A stretch of 64,000 nt of DNA from Tianweitania sp. UT-5YL-CI-8 (GCF_030010215.1 NZ_JASCRR010000003.1:434001-498000); one strand, 5' to 3'. Numbered from the stretch's first letter, positions 19,301 through 26,922 are shown. Numbers and translations: made by a program. The notes: generated from the sequence alone by a model not told the origin.

Positions 19301-21912
19301 ATCGCCACCATTGCGGTGCCGAACACCACGTCGCGCGCCAGCGCCGTGAAATGGCCCTTGGGCGTCGCGTCACGGCTCTTGGGCAGAATGGAATCGACGA
19401 TGTCGAAGGTTGGCGCCATGAACAGGCTGAGAATCAACAGTGCCTGCCACTGGGCAGCCTGGGTGAAGGGCAGGAAAGTCCAGCCGGCGATTGCCGCGAG
19501 CACCCAGAAGATGGGTGTGATGGAGCGGCGCAGATTGTCGATCATCTTCCAGCGAGACAGCGCCGGAACGCCGGATTTCGGGTCGAAGATGAAGCTCAGA
19601 AGCTGCCAGTCGCCGCGCACCCAGCGATGCTGGCGCGAGGCGTCGACCGAATAGCGGGTCGGATAATCCTCCACCACTTCGACGTCGGTGACGAGAGCCG
19701 AACGCGACAGCGCGCCTTCCAGAAGGTCGTGGCTGAGGATGGTGTTTTCGGCGATCCTGCCTTTCAGCGCCCTTTCCATGGCGTCGACGTGGTAGAGGCC
19801 CTTGCCGGTGAAGGTGCCATCGCCGAACACGTCCTGATAGAGATCGGATACGGCAAACACGTAAGGATCGAGGCCGCGATTGGCGGAAAAAACACGCTGG
19901 AAGAAAGAGGCCTCATCGCCCGTCGTCAGCGACGGGGTGACGCGAGGCTGCAGGATCGAATAGCCGGCAACGATGTGCCCTTCGTCGTTGAACTGCGGGC
20001 GGTTGAGCGGATGGCAGAGCTTGCCCACCAGACGGGTGACCACGTCGCGGGTCATGCGCGTATCGGCGTCCAGCGTCATCACATAGACGACGTTTTCGGG
20101 AAGCGGCGCCTGGGTCGGAAGGAAGGTGGTGTAGGCGTCTCCGCGCAGGAGCATGTTCAGCTCATGCAGCTTGCCGCGCTTGCGCTCCCAGCCCATCCAG
20201 CATCCTTCTGCTGGATTGTAGAGGCGCCGGCGGTGCAGGAGGTAGAAGCGAGGGGCGCCTTCGCGCGGATAGCGCTGGTTGAGCCGGTCTATCTCGGCGC
20301 GGGCATGGTCGAGGATTTCGCGGTCGCCTGTAACAATTTCCTCCTTGCTGTCAGGCCAATCCGAAAGCAGAGCGAAATGAAGCTCGCCCGACATGTTAGC
20401 GAGGTAGTGTACCTCGAGATTGCGGATATTCTCTTCGACATCGTCGCGCGAACCGATGAGCGACGGCATGACGACCAGCGTTCTGGCATCCTCGGGCACG
20501 CCCTGTTCGAACTCGTAGCCCACGAGCCTAGTCGGCTTGAGAAACTGCAGAACAATCGTATTGAAGAAAGCAAGTGCGCCTTCGCTCGCCGGCACGGCAA
20601 ACAGCACGAGCATCAAAACGATAGCGCCAGTCGACAGGCCGAGATTCGTGAGCGCTGTCCCGGTCATAAAAAGCAACAGCGTCGTCAGCAGGAAGACAGG
20701 TAGCGCAATGCCTATCCAGTTGGTGGCCCGGAATGCGCGCTTGGTCTTCGACGACAGTTTCGGCTTGTAGCCAATGGCTTTTTCGAACTCCTGCCGACGC
20801 GAACCAACGAGGAAAAAGCCGATATCGGCGTTCTCTGCTTCGGCTTTTTCGATGACACGCTCGGCGACATCATATTCCGTCCGCTTCGAATAGCGCGCCA
20901 GATCCTCGATCTCGGTGCGGTACTGGTCGCGCGACGAGAAATCGAGCGAAGACAGGTTCGTGCGGTCGCGCAGAAGCAGGTCGACGCGGCTGACATCCTC
21001 GAACCAAACCGTCCAGTCCTGATCGTTGAGCTGGCGCAAACCACGAATGATGTTGCCGGTCGTCACATTGCCGCTGGACAGTGTCAGATGCTCGCGACGA
21101 ATGATGTCTTCCGCATCCGAACCGGACCGTTCCAGCTCGCTTTCGAGCCACATCAGGGCATCGCCGGCATTCTGGGAGCCATCCCGCAGCCGATACAGCA
21201 GTTGTGTGGAGAAGGTCGTGTCGCGCGCGTGTTCCGTATAGGCGGAAAGAATGCGGCGATCCTGGTCGTTGTCCTCGGTGGCGACGACCTTGTCGGCAAC
21301 CTCGTTGGCGATGGAGCGCATCTCACGCGCGCGGTTGACGCGAACGGCGATGCGGCGAAGGTTTTCGATCAGCACGAAGCGCAGCAGCGACGGAAGCGCC
21401 CACAACTCGCCGATGCTCATCGGCTCGACCGACTGGTAGCTCTCGACGATGCTCTTGAAGCTTTGCGCCGAGACCGAGCTGTCGCAATGGGCGACATAGA
21501 GCCAGGCGATCACCAGCGTGCGCGGCACCTGTCCGCCGCCGGGCAGATCGTATTGCGGTAACTCGCGATAGAAACGGCGCGGAAGGTCGCGCTTGACCTG
21601 AAAGATCGTCTCCTCGACGAGATAATTGTTGTCGAGCAGCCACTGCGCAGCGGGCGTGATGGTCTCGCCCTTTACCTGCGCGGCGTTGGTATCGCGATAG
21701 ACCTTGAGAACTTTATCAGCATTCTCGCGAATGCGGGTCTGGAAGTCGAAGCTGTGAAGCCCCTGGAAATCGGTGATTTCCCGCCGCGCAAGGCTCTGGC
21801 CGAGCGCTCGCAGGCGATCCTCATGCAGGAACGGACCTCGGATAGGCTGTTCGGCCTCCGCCGGAATGTGATGGTGGGCTTCTGTCCGGCGTGGGTCGGT
21901 CTGACTATTCAT
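13390..21912 (-). CDS. ndvB: Cyclic beta-1,2-glucan synthase NdvB
   Basis: A 2840-residue inner-membrane enzyme that initiates, elongates and cyclises beta-1,2-glucan from UDP-glucose. The order is: a cytosolic N-terminal region, membrane helices near 405-490, a glycosyltransferase domain with DADTRMTRDVV and QHRWVRGDWQ (the QxxRW-type motif), further membrane helices near 800-960, then glycoamylase-like and C-terminal GH94 phosphorylase-like regions (ILGGDWNDGMNRVG, WTWYTGSAGWMYRAGVEGILG), which set ring size. Length matches full-size homologues of about 2830-2870 residues, with no interruption. The ATG is at 21912. ndvA follows downstream. Long antisense frames inside the gene are codon-bias shadows. 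Confidence 0.97.
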   Translation of the reverse strand: MNSQTDPRRTEAHHHIPAEAEQPIRGPFLHEDRLRALGQSLARREITDFQGLHSFDFQTRIRENADKVLKVYRDTNAAQVKGETITPAAQWLLDNNYLVEETIFQVKRDLPRRFYRELPQYDLPGGGQVPRTLVIAWLYVAHCDSSVSAQSFKSIVESYQSVEPMSIGELWALPSLLRFVLIENLRRIAVRVNRAREMRSIANEVADKVVATEDNDQDRRILSAYTEHARDTTFSTQLLYRLRDGSQNAGDALMWLESELERSGSDAEDIIRREHLTLSSGNVTTGNIIRGLRQLNDQDWTVWFEDVSRVDLLLRDRTNLSSLDFSSRDQYRTEIEDLARYSKRTEYDVAERVIEKAEAENADIGFFLVGSRRQEFEKAIGYKPKLSSKTKRAFRATNWIGIALPVFLLTTLLLFMTGTALTNLGLSTGAIVLMLVLFAVPASEGALAFFNTIVLQFLKPTRLVGYEFEQGVPEDARTLVVMPSLIGSRDDVEENIRNLEVHYLANMSGELHFALLSDWPDSKEEIVTGDREILDHARAEIDRLNQRYPREGAPRFYLLHRRRLYNPAEGCWMGWERKRGKLHELNMLLRGDAYTTFLPTQAPLPENVVYVMTLDADTRMTRDVVTRLVGKLCHPLNRPQFNDEGHIVAGYSILQPRVTPSLTTGDEASFFQRVFSANRGLDPYVFAVSDLYQDVFGDGTFTGKGLYHVDAMERALKGRIAENTILSHDLLEGALSRSALVTDVEVVEDYPTRYSVDASRQHRWVRGDWQLLSFIFDPKSGVPALSRWKMIDNLRRSITPIFWVLAAIAGWTFLPFTQAAQWQALLILSLFMAPTFDIVDSILPKSRDATPKGHFTALARDVVFGTAMVAMKVVLIAHQAWMMADAIIRTLYRLFVSRKNMLEWRTASQAHKSSGSGVSDYYSMMYGAVVIAIIGLLIPVAADSTGAFVGFFFAIFWAGSPAFAWLVSRSAETEDRLILSQGDMNALRIVARRTWHYFESLTTEDQNHLPPDNFQENPVPALAQRTSPTNVGVYLLSVVSARDFGWISLTEAVDRIDKTVTTIERMERYKGHLYNWYETNTLRPMYPLYVSAVDSGNLAGHLVAVAAACAEWAETPSVHLQGDFDGVLDVVAILEESLADLPDDRRQLRPLRQRLSDRLDGMRRSVLTIKSAPEMASIRTINLTVLAGEIRKLASAIHTEMASSRSEILADWAGRLAATCEAHLKDSHADDRAVETLRAKLLELRERSRKFAFEMDFSFLLRQERKLLSIGYRVEEHQLDESCYDLMASEARLTSLFAIAKGDLPTEHWFRLGRPIVEIGFQGALMSWSGSMFEYLMPPLVMKEPQGGLLNQTSKLIIRRQIQYGRSKGIPWGISEAAYNGRDREMNYQYTNFGVPGLGLKRGLAENTVIAPYATVLAAQFMPHEAVQNLKRLRAVGALGRHGYYDAVDYTPQRVPEGTDHAVVYNYYAHHQGMTIAAVANVIFEGRLRDRFHSDPVIEAAELLLQEKAPRNIPAATVRTEADERTKVDMDDHSGDTRIILNPSHSLRSTSLMSNGRYSVMVTATGSGYSRWNEVAVTRWQADPTEDRMGSYIFLRDTDSGEWWSATSQPKKADGEQSQTYFSDDKASFVKVVGKVRSEVECIVVSEGNGEARRVTIWNDTSVDRHIEVTSYTELVLAPEAADQAHPAFSKMFVETDIVDNGSTIIAERRKRSSSEPSAVFAHFVTDLSGLARDTEVETDRRAFIGRGRSIANPAAFDKGAKLDGQSGFTLDPIASLRRRVRVPANKKVSLTFWSVVGAERKEVEEAVARLDHPESFSRQAMLAWTRSQVQTRHMGITLTDAANVQKLARYLLYPDSSLRVPAETIASGLGRQSDLWPVSISGDHPIFALRIDDVADIEIVSQALRFQEYIRSRGLVFDLVIVNEQASSYVQDLQQAIEFQCENSRLRGGELGPRQHIFAVRRDLMDEATYKTLLGVAQVALHTRNGRIFDQIERAEMAAVQLRETAQAAQAATAGESRAVVPAFQPQARHADGSGLDYWNGFGGFDKGGAEYVVRLAGSRCTPQPWVNIISNASFGFHVSAEGASFTWSRNSRDYQLTPWSNDPVVNRPGEGVFIFDHAGTRAFSPLASVVRDPAMTYEARHGQGYSTFHARRGNLTMDLTHVVDQTDPVRVSRLRLANAGALPVRLKVYLYAEWVLGTNRARSGPAIVPTYDAEHGVLLARNPYSPDYGDRFAFMASDSTSQSVTSDRREFIGADGSIDAPIAVLAGKDLSNKVEAGDDICSALAREVEVPAGGSVDLLWLLGDAGSEAEAAKLVERHRAESFDERLTSIAREWDTFLGTLQVETPDKAFDAMVNRWLPYQALACRIRARSAFYQASGAFGFRDQLQDTLSLLLHDPSLARDQILNAARRQFKEGDVQHWWLPKTGAGVRTMISDDVVWLAYGVARYVDVTGDRSLLDEQVPFIEGEALQEGEHDSFFTPQVSEESVSVYDHCVRALALAMQRSSDAGIPLILGGDWNDGMNRVGEKGKGESVWLAWFLLKTLGDFGVIGRERGDKANAKRWKDHAARLKIAIETTAWDGQWYRRGSFDDGTPLGSHAADECQIDSIAQSWSVLSGQGDPERAKIAIEQVFEKLVDEEAKAIKLFTPPFSGTEQDPGYIKSYPPGVRENGGQYTHAATWFVIALAEMGRVDDAYRCFAMLNPVNHAPDEAEAERYRVEPYVVAADVYGEDFKKGRGGWTWYTGSAGWMYRAGVEGILGIGRKGDRITLTPRIPSHWDGYSATLKVADGIYRLRVVRDSTTTAMAVEVAGKAAEADGFALQGSGEFDVTVRLPNARKRA

Positions 21913-22059
21913 TCAACTATTGGTCCGTTCAGCAGAAAAATTTGCACATAGAAAGGGTCAATCCACCTAAACCGTTTCAGGCATGGTTTGGTTGCATTGG
22001 AGACGTAGCCGACGGGCAATATTCTTGGATCAGTAGGATGGCATGCTCAGACACCTACC

Positions 22060-22091
22060 AAAAAAGCCCGAACACGGGATCGGGCTTTTTT
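22060..22091. terminator. Strong bidirectional intrinsic terminator between ridA and ndvB
   Basis: A 12-bp stem (AAAAAAGCCCGA / TCGGGCTTTTTT) with an 8-nt loop supplies a T-run on both strands. On the minus strand it ends transcription coming from ridA about 160 bp after the ridA stop, protecting the ndvB promoter. On the plus strand it has no evident gene to serve. Confidence 0.85.
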
Positions 22092-22165
22092 CGATGTCTG
22101 GACATCTCAAGCGCCTGCATTTTAAGCAAGGCGCCGGACGCTTACAACGGGGTGCAAGCCTCTGG

Positions 22166-22198
22166 GGCGGAAACATTTTTTATCATTATGTTTCCGCC
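22166..22198. repeat. 11-bp perfect inverted repeat in the ridA-ndvB gap
   Basis: GGCGGAAACAT and ATGTTTCCGCC are separated by an 11-nt AT-rich loop. It lies 53 bp past the ridA stop, before the strong terminator. No T-run follows either arm, so it may be a protein-binding site, an mRNA stability element or part of a small RNA. No open frame of note exists in the 338-bp gap (21913-22250). Confidence 0.6.
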
Positions 22199-22250
22199 GG
22201 TCAGATCGCCGCGAGCCTTGGAAGATGGCCCGCGACGTGTTGCCGGTCGA

Positions 22251-22595
22251 TCAGATCGCAGCGGTGATGATGATCTCAACCTTGTGGGCCGGCGTTGCCA
22301 GCTTGGCCTCGCCTGTGGCGCGGGCTGGCGTGTGGCCCTGCGGCACCCACTTGTCCCAGACGGCATTCATTTCCGCGAAGGTCGACATGTCGGCAAGCCA
22401 GATGATGGCCTGGAGGATCTTGGTCTTGTCGGTGCCGGCCTTTGCCAGGGCAGCATCGATCTGGTCGAGCACCGACTGGGTCTGAACCGTCACGCTTTCG
22501 CCAGGCGCGCCGACCTGGCCGGCAAGATAAACGGTGTTGTTGTGGATGACGATATCGGTCATGCGGGGACCAACGTCGATGCGGCGAATGCTCAT
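22251..22595 (-). CDS. RidA/YjgF/YER057c-family protein
   Basis: A 114-residue member of the Rid family, whose archetype hydrolyses reactive enamine/imine intermediates such as 2-aminoacrylate. Family features seen are VYLAGQVGAPGESVTVQTQ and a C-terminal ATGEAKLATPAHKVEIIITA. The canonical RidA arginine near residue 105 is not obvious, since the C-terminus reads LATPAHKVEI, so it may belong to another Rid subgroup. The ATG at 22595 follows AAGAAAGGATT; open frame upstream lacks homology. Monocistronic, ending in the terminator at 22060-22091. Confidence 0.85.
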   Translation of the reverse strand: MSIRRIDVGPRMTDIVIHNNTVYLAGQVGAPGESVTVQTQSVLDQIDAALAKAGTDKTKILQAIIWLADMSTFAEMNAVWDKWVPQGHTPARATGEAKLATPAHKVEIIITAAI

Positions 22596-22793
22596 GATGA
22601 AATCCTTCTTTCTTGCGTGCTGCGCACGGGCGCGTCCTGCTAATGAAGGCCTTTGCCGGGATGTGCAAGCGGCATGGCGTGATCCTTTCAGTGCCACAAA
22701 CACGCACGGCTTGATTGGCAGGCGTGGCGGTGGCATGACTTTCGCCGACCAGACCGTGAGGCTTGAGCCTCACTCAAGAGAATGAGGATCGCC

Positions 22794-23132
22794 ATGGAAT
22801 ATCGCCAGTTGACCGATGTTTTTTCGGTTTCACCCCAGATCGAGCCGGAAGATGTGGGCGCGGTAAAGGCTGCGGGCTTCAAGAGCGTCATCTGCAACCG
22901 TCCGGACGACGAGCAGGCCGGGCAGCCTTCGGCTGACAGCCTGCGCGAGGCAGTTGAAGCCGCCGGTCTCACCTTCCGCTATATTCCCGTTGTGAGCGGC
23001 GCGATTACGCCGGAGAACGTAACCGACATGGCGGAAGCGCTTGAAGACCTCGAAGGCCCGGTTTTCGCCTATTGCCGCTCAGGCACCCGCTGCGCCAATC
23101 TCTACATGATGGTCCAGCAGAACAAGGGCTGA
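22794..23132 (+). CDS. TIGR01244/DUF442 family phosphatase-like sulfur transferase
   Basis: A 112-residue protein of the DUF442 (beta-lactamase-hydrolase-like) family. This is a dual-specificity-phosphatase fold with the active-site loop CRSGTR (C94 to R99). Homologues occur alone or fused to persulfide dioxygenase-type metallo-hydrolases and are linked to sulfide handling. I chose the ATG at 22794, preceded by GAGGAT at 8 bp, rather than the in-frame ATG at 22782. A 7-bp hairpin (GTGAGGC-TTGA-GCCTCAC, 22756-22773) sits just upstream of the ribosome-binding site and might affect expression. Confidence 0.85.
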   Translation: MEYRQLTDVFSVSPQIEPEDVGAVKAAGFKSVICNRPDDEQAGQPSADSLREAVEAAGLTFRYIPVVSGAITPENVTDMAEALEDLEGPVFAYCRSGTRCANLYMMVQQNKG

Positions 23133-23215
23133 GAAGCCCGAACCTCTTTTGAGGCTTTTGACGGCAACTACGACAGAATGCGCCGTGGTCGCCGTCAATG
23201 CCGTTTGTAGCCCCT

Positions 23216-23962
23216 CTAGGCCGCCAGCGGCGTGTTGACTGCCTTGCGCGCCGCCTTCTGCTCGATGGCGCCAAAGATAGAATGGCCGTCGCTGCCTTTC
23301 GCTTCCAGCCGCAGAAGATCGCCTTCAGCCAGTGGCTGCACCCCGCCTGCCGGCATGCTGACGATGGCGCCAGCCGAAAGCGCGCTGACCTTCAGTCGTT
23401 TCTCCAACACCTTGCGTAGATCCGTGGACAACGAAGTCTCGGCCACGGCCTTGCCGTTCGATGACTGAAGCACGGAAATTTCATCGCCGTCGATCTCGTC
23501 GGGGGTGACGGCGACAGGCGAGAACGCCGAGACCGCAGCCTCGCCACCCACAGCGATGTCGACCGACAGCATCATCAGGGCAATGCCGTCCTGCGCCGCA
23601 CTCGTTTTCCCAACTGGAATATCCAGCGTGATTGCCGCAAGGCCGGCCTGGATCGAGGCCTCGGCGCTTGGCAAATCAACATCGTCGCGCGGGCCGATGA
23701 AAGCGTCCCCTCCGCCGACACGCTGGTAGGCGCGTGGCAGAGGCGACAGGGCATCATGTTCGTGGAAACGCTGCCAGGGAACCGCACCAAGCTCGAGCGA
23801 TTGCGCCAGCGTCTGAAGATGCGGCACGATGCGGTTCCAGTCGTCCAACGCGCGCTGCAGCGTCGGCACCAGGAACGATGCGTCGGTGTAGCGCGTCAGG
23901 TCACGCGACACCACCACCAGTTTCCCGTCGCGCGAGCCGTCCTTGAGCGATGCAAGCTTCAT
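23216..23962 (-). CDS. Reduced fumarylacetoacetate-hydrolase-like protein lacking the catalytic core
   Basis: 248 residues, against about 330 for bacterial FAH-family proteins that begin the same way. The N-terminus (MKLASLKDGSRDGKLVVVSR, then FHEHDALSPLPRAYQ) and later AFSPVAVTPDEID match that family closely. The segment that should carry the catalytic and metal-binding residues (a block before GGxxFxGPRD, then ExE) is shortened: PLPRAYQ runs almost directly into GGGDAFIGPRDDVDLPSAEA, with no acidic ExE ligand pair. The frame is intact, so the protein may be made, but I do not expect hydrolase activity. It stands alone between short gaps. Confidence 0.7.
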   Translation of the reverse strand: MKLASLKDGSRDGKLVVVSRDLTRYTDASFLVPTLQRALDDWNRIVPHLQTLAQSLELGAVPWQRFHEHDALSPLPRAYQRVGGGDAFIGPRDDVDLPSAEASIQAGLAAITLDIPVGKTSAAQDGIALMMLSVDIAVGGEAAVSAFSPVAVTPDEIDGDEISVLQSSNGKAVAETSLSTDLRKVLEKRLKVSALSAGAIVSMPAGGVQPLAEGDLLRLEAKGSDGHSIFGAIEQKAARKAVNTPLAA

Positions 23963-24096
23963 TCATTCCTCCCGTAGCGGCAATTGCCGTATGAGAAGAA
24001 CATGCCCGCATGCGCCCCGCGTCAAGTGCGAAACGCTATTCTAGGGCGACTTGAAGGCCAGCATACGATGAACATTCGTTATGACAGGTCAAAAAC

Positions 24097-24225
24097 ATGA
24101 AGACTATTCAAGCGGCCGGGGCCAAAGCCAAGTTTTCTAAGGGGATGTCGAACGCGGCGAGACGGTGCAGATCACCCGGCACGACAGGATCTGGAACTCG
24201 CCATGCGAACCCGTTCACCGCTCAC
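24097..24225 (+). pseudogene. Degraded Phd/YefM-type antitoxin
   Basis: The ATG at 24097 opens MKTIQAAGAKAKFSKG, closely matching the start of prevent-host-death antitoxins (MKTIQAAEAKAKFS). The next conserved block, DVERGETVQITRH, is present only in another frame (from about 24144), and about five residues between the blocks are missing. After RHD the sequence no longer resembles the family. No toxin gene is adjacent. This is best read as the wreck of a type II toxin-antitoxin locus; the right boundary is approximate. The rest of the 370-bp gap (23963-24332) shows nothing else I can name. Confidence 0.5.
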
Positions 24226-24332
24226 GACGCTGGACCGAAAGCTTGTTCCAGCAGCTCGCGCAGAAGGTTTGTCGATCGTCAGCAACCTATAAGTCGACAC
24301 TGATCAATTGCCAAAACCAGCGCGTCATCACG

Positions 24333-24821
24333 TCACGAACACGGGGCAGTTGGCCGGCGTTCGTAAAGCATGACCAAGGTCTCGGCGATCAGTGCCGGCT
24401 TCTCTTCGCCATCGATTTCGATGGTGTTCTCAGCCTTCAGAAGATATTGGCGCGGCCCCTTGTCCTCCATCGACATCAGCCGGCAGCGCAGCCGCACCCG
24501 GGACCCCGCCTTGACCGGATGGAGGAACCGCACCTTGTCCAGCCCATAATTGACCGCTGCTTGCGTGGTTTCGGGTACGATCCGCAACTCCTGGATCAAC
24601 GCGCCGATCAGCGACAGCGTCAGGAAACCATGTGCAATGGTGGTGCGGAACGGGCTGCGCTTGCGCGCCCGCGCGACATCGACGTGAATCCACTGGTGAT
24701 CGCCGGTGCAATTGGCGAAAGCGTCGATCCGTTCCTGATCGATGAGCACCCATTCCGATACGCCGAGTTCCTGCCCGACACTCGCCCGAAGGTCATCGAA
24801 TGTCAGCGTCCTCTCAGCCAT
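24333..24821 (-). CDS. MaoC-family (NodN-like) dehydratase
   Basis: A 162-residue single hot-dog-domain protein. The hydratase motif is clear: DxxxxH in GDHQWIHVDVARARKRSPF, followed by THAHGFLTLSL-like IAHGFLTLSLIGAL. Family members hydrate enoyl thioesters; NodN-like forms are common in rhizobia with unassigned substrates. The ATG at 24821 has AAGGA 7 bp upstream, better placed than the TTG at 24827. It lies 15 bp after the HerA-like gene and may be cotranscribed. Confidence 0.85.
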   Translation of the reverse strand: MAERTLTFDDLRASVGQELGVSEWVLIDQERIDAFANCTGDHQWIHVDVARARKRSPFRTTIAHGFLTLSLIGALIQELRIVPETTQAAVNYGLDKVRFLHPVKAGSRVRLRCRLMSMEDKGPRQYLLKAENTIEIDGEEKPALIAETLVMLYERRPTAPCS

Positions 24822-24836
24822 GCCCAAGTCCTTGTA

Positions 24837-26342
24837 TCATTCTGCAGCCTGTCGGGTAGCGGCATGGTCGGGCGCATCGGGATCGCCGGGCGCAGTTTCA
24901 CAGCCGAGATCAGGAAAGGCAACCGACCGCTTGCCGTGGAAATCGGTCCGCACCACCACCAGCCCTTGCTCCTCGAAATAAGCGAGAAGCCGCCGAGCGC
25001 GGCGTGCCGAGTGGCTGCCATAGGCGCGCGCGAGTGCTGCATCCGACGGACAGGGCGCAGATGTCACCGCCGCCTGTGCCACGATCAGGAAGACGCCCTG
25101 CACGTCCTCCGGTAGGCCGGACGACAGCGAGAGCGCCTGATGCCACTGCTCGCTATGCGCAGTCTCGCCCTCGACGCCGGATTTTGCGACAGCGATCCGG
25201 CGACGAAAAGCTGCCAAAGGCAGCGGCTCGCCCTGTACGCGCTTAATGCGGCAGCGCACGAGGAAATCCTGATACAGCACTGAATCGGAACGGAAAGCAG
25301 CATCGGGGTCTTCGACAATCTCCCTCACGACCTTGTCCAGAGCGGCCTCCCGCTCCGTCTCGTCGATCAGCGGGAAAACCGGCTGTGCCTCAGGCACAGG
25401 CTCGGCAACAACGCGCGACAACTGCGCTATGATGTCGGCCGTAGGGGTCGGCGCCGGTGGCGGTGGACGCCGGACAGGGCGTTGAATTTCCTCCGGCCCG
25501 GCCGTGAAGATCAGGCCGTGCGCATCTTCCATCGCCTCAGGCAACGGCGTCAGCTTCGGGCTGACGGAGCGCGCGGAGGTTTCGACCGCACCGATAGCCA
25601 CCGGCAACGGTCGGCGCGACATGGCGGGTCCGAGGGCTACGAAATTGCCGCGCTGCAGGTCGCGGAACATCTCGGCCTGGCGGCGTTCCATGCCCAGAAG
25701 ATCGGCGGCGCGCGCCATGTCGATATCGAGAAAAGTGCGTCCCATGAGGAAGTTCGAGGCTTCCGCCGCCACGTTCTTGGCAAGCTTTGCCAGACGCTGC
25801 GTGGCGATGACGCCGGCAAGCCCGCGCTTGCGGCCACGGCACATCAGATTGGTCATCGCGCCCAGGGACGTGCGCCGCGCCTCGTCGGAGACCTCGCCGG
25901 CCACAGCGGGTGCGAAAAGCTGGGCTTCGTCAACGACGACCAGAACCGGATACCAGAAGTCGCGCTCAGCATCGAACATGCCGTTGAGGAACGCGGCAGC
26001 ACCGCGCATCTGCTGCTCGACGTCGAGCCCTTCGAGGTTGAGAACCACGGAAACACGGTGCTGGCGAATGCGACCGGCAATACGGGTCAGTTCCGCCTCG
26101 GTGCGCTGGGCGTCGACCACGACATGGCCGAACTTATCGGCAAGGGTTACGAAGTCGCCCTCGGGATCGATGACGCATTGCTGCACCCAGGGCGCGCTCT
26201 GTTCGAGCAACCGGCGCAGCAGATGCGACTTTCCCGAGCCGGAATTGCCCTGCACCAGAAGACGGGTGGCCAGCAGTTCCTCAAGATCGAGCGGCACCTT
26301 GGCGCCCCCTGGCGCGGCACCCATCTCGATTGCTACCTTCAT
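24837..26342 (-). CDS. HerA-like/DUF87 ATP-binding protein
   Basis: A 501-residue predicted ATPase of the HerA/FtsK-like superfamily. Walker A is GNSGSGKS (32-39), Walker B is VLVVVDEAQ with D138-E139, and GVIATQR supplies the sensor/arginine region. The second half has a Pro-rich linker (VRRPPPPAPTPTAD, about 290-305) and a C-terminal winged-helix-like part (ARRARRLLAYFEEQGLVVVR). HerA relatives pump or unwind DNA, often with NurA; no nurA is nearby, so the role is unknown. The gene is common in Rhizobiales by memory. The ATG is at 26342. Confidence 0.8.
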   Translation of the reverse strand: MKVAIEMGAAPGGAKVPLDLEELLATRLLVQGNSGSGKSHLLRRLLEQSAPWVQQCVIDPEGDFVTLADKFGHVVVDAQRTEAELTRIAGRIRQHRVSVVLNLEGLDVEQQMRGAAAFLNGMFDAERDFWYPVLVVVDEAQLFAPAVAGEVSDEARRTSLGAMTNLMCRGRKRGLAGVIATQRLAKLAKNVAAEASNFLMGRTFLDIDMARAADLLGMERRQAEMFRDLQRGNFVALGPAMSRRPLPVAIGAVETSARSVSPKLTPLPEAMEDAHGLIFTAGPEEIQRPVRRPPPPAPTPTADIIAQLSRVVAEPVPEAQPVFPLIDETEREAALDKVVREIVEDPDAAFRSDSVLYQDFLVRCRIKRVQGEPLPLAAFRRRIAVAKSGVEGETAHSEQWHQALSLSSGLPEDVQGVFLIVAQAAVTSAPCPSDAALARAYGSHSARRARRLLAYFEEQGLVVVRTDFHGKRSVAFPDLGCETAPGDPDAPDHAATRQAAE

Positions 26343-26493
26343 TCCTTCCCCCGGTTGAACCCAAAGCTGCCGGAACGGCCTTGGCCGGTCCTATCGTCTG
26401 CTACCGACTTAGCACTCCCGCGCGCGCATTGCGCGGCCACTCTGCCGATACTCACAGGAGAGACGGCAAAGGCCATATCCGGCCCCAGCACTC

Positions 26494-26922
26494 CTATTTC
26501 TTGCCGTAGCCGTCGCGGAATTCCGCCATAGCCGCATCCATGCGCTGGCGGAGAATGTCGAACGATTCGCTGCCCGATTTCGACAGGATAGTCGAAAGCT
26601 CCTCGACGTTTTCAATGGCTGCCTCGAAGGTCTTGCGCGCGAAGTCGCTCTGGCGCCGATAGGCCTCGACCGGATCGAGAGGCAATTTGAAACTCTTTGC
26701 GGTCTCCGCAACCTCGTCCAGCGTGCTCTTCAGCATCTCGTGCTGGCGGCTCGCAAGCGAACTTGTCCCGCTTGCCACCGCCTTCGCGGAGTTTTCCAGC
26801 GCCTCAAGGTTTTTCCGGTGATGGTCGATGACGGTCTGGATATCCATCCTCGGCAGGTTCAGGTCCTTGCCGAAGCGCGTGAAGATATCTGCGAAACTCT
26901 GGTTCTCCGATTTCTGGCTCAT
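26494..26922 (-). CDS. Phasin-family protein
   Basis: A 142-residue, largely helical, amphipathic protein matching the phasin family: DIQTVIDHHRKNLEALENSAKAVASGTSSL, AYRRQSDFARKTFEAAIENVEELS and a short acidic-basic end. Phasins coat polyhydroxyalkanoate granules and help stabilise them. The ATG at 26922 follows GGAGGAAACC, a strong ribosome-binding site. No pha synthesis genes are in view. The 151-bp gap downstream holds nothing obvious. Confidence 0.85.
   Translation of the reverse strand: MSQKSENQSFADIFTRFGKDLNLPRMDIQTVIDHHRKNLEALENSAKAVASGTSSLASRQHEMLKSTLDEVAETAKSFKLPLDPVEAYRRQSDFARKTFEAAIENVEELSTILSKSGSESFDILRQRMDAAMAEFRDGYGKK

Noticed and set aside
15676-20703. Very long plus-strand open frames (over 1100 and 500 codons) inside ndvB
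   Set aside because: They are antisense to a continuous, domain-complete ndvB and show no conserved motifs or ribosome-binding sites.
24165-25115. Plus-strand open frame over the MaoC and HerA-like genes
   Set aside because: Only its first few codons (the antitoxin relic) resemble anything; the remainder is antisense to two well-supported genes.
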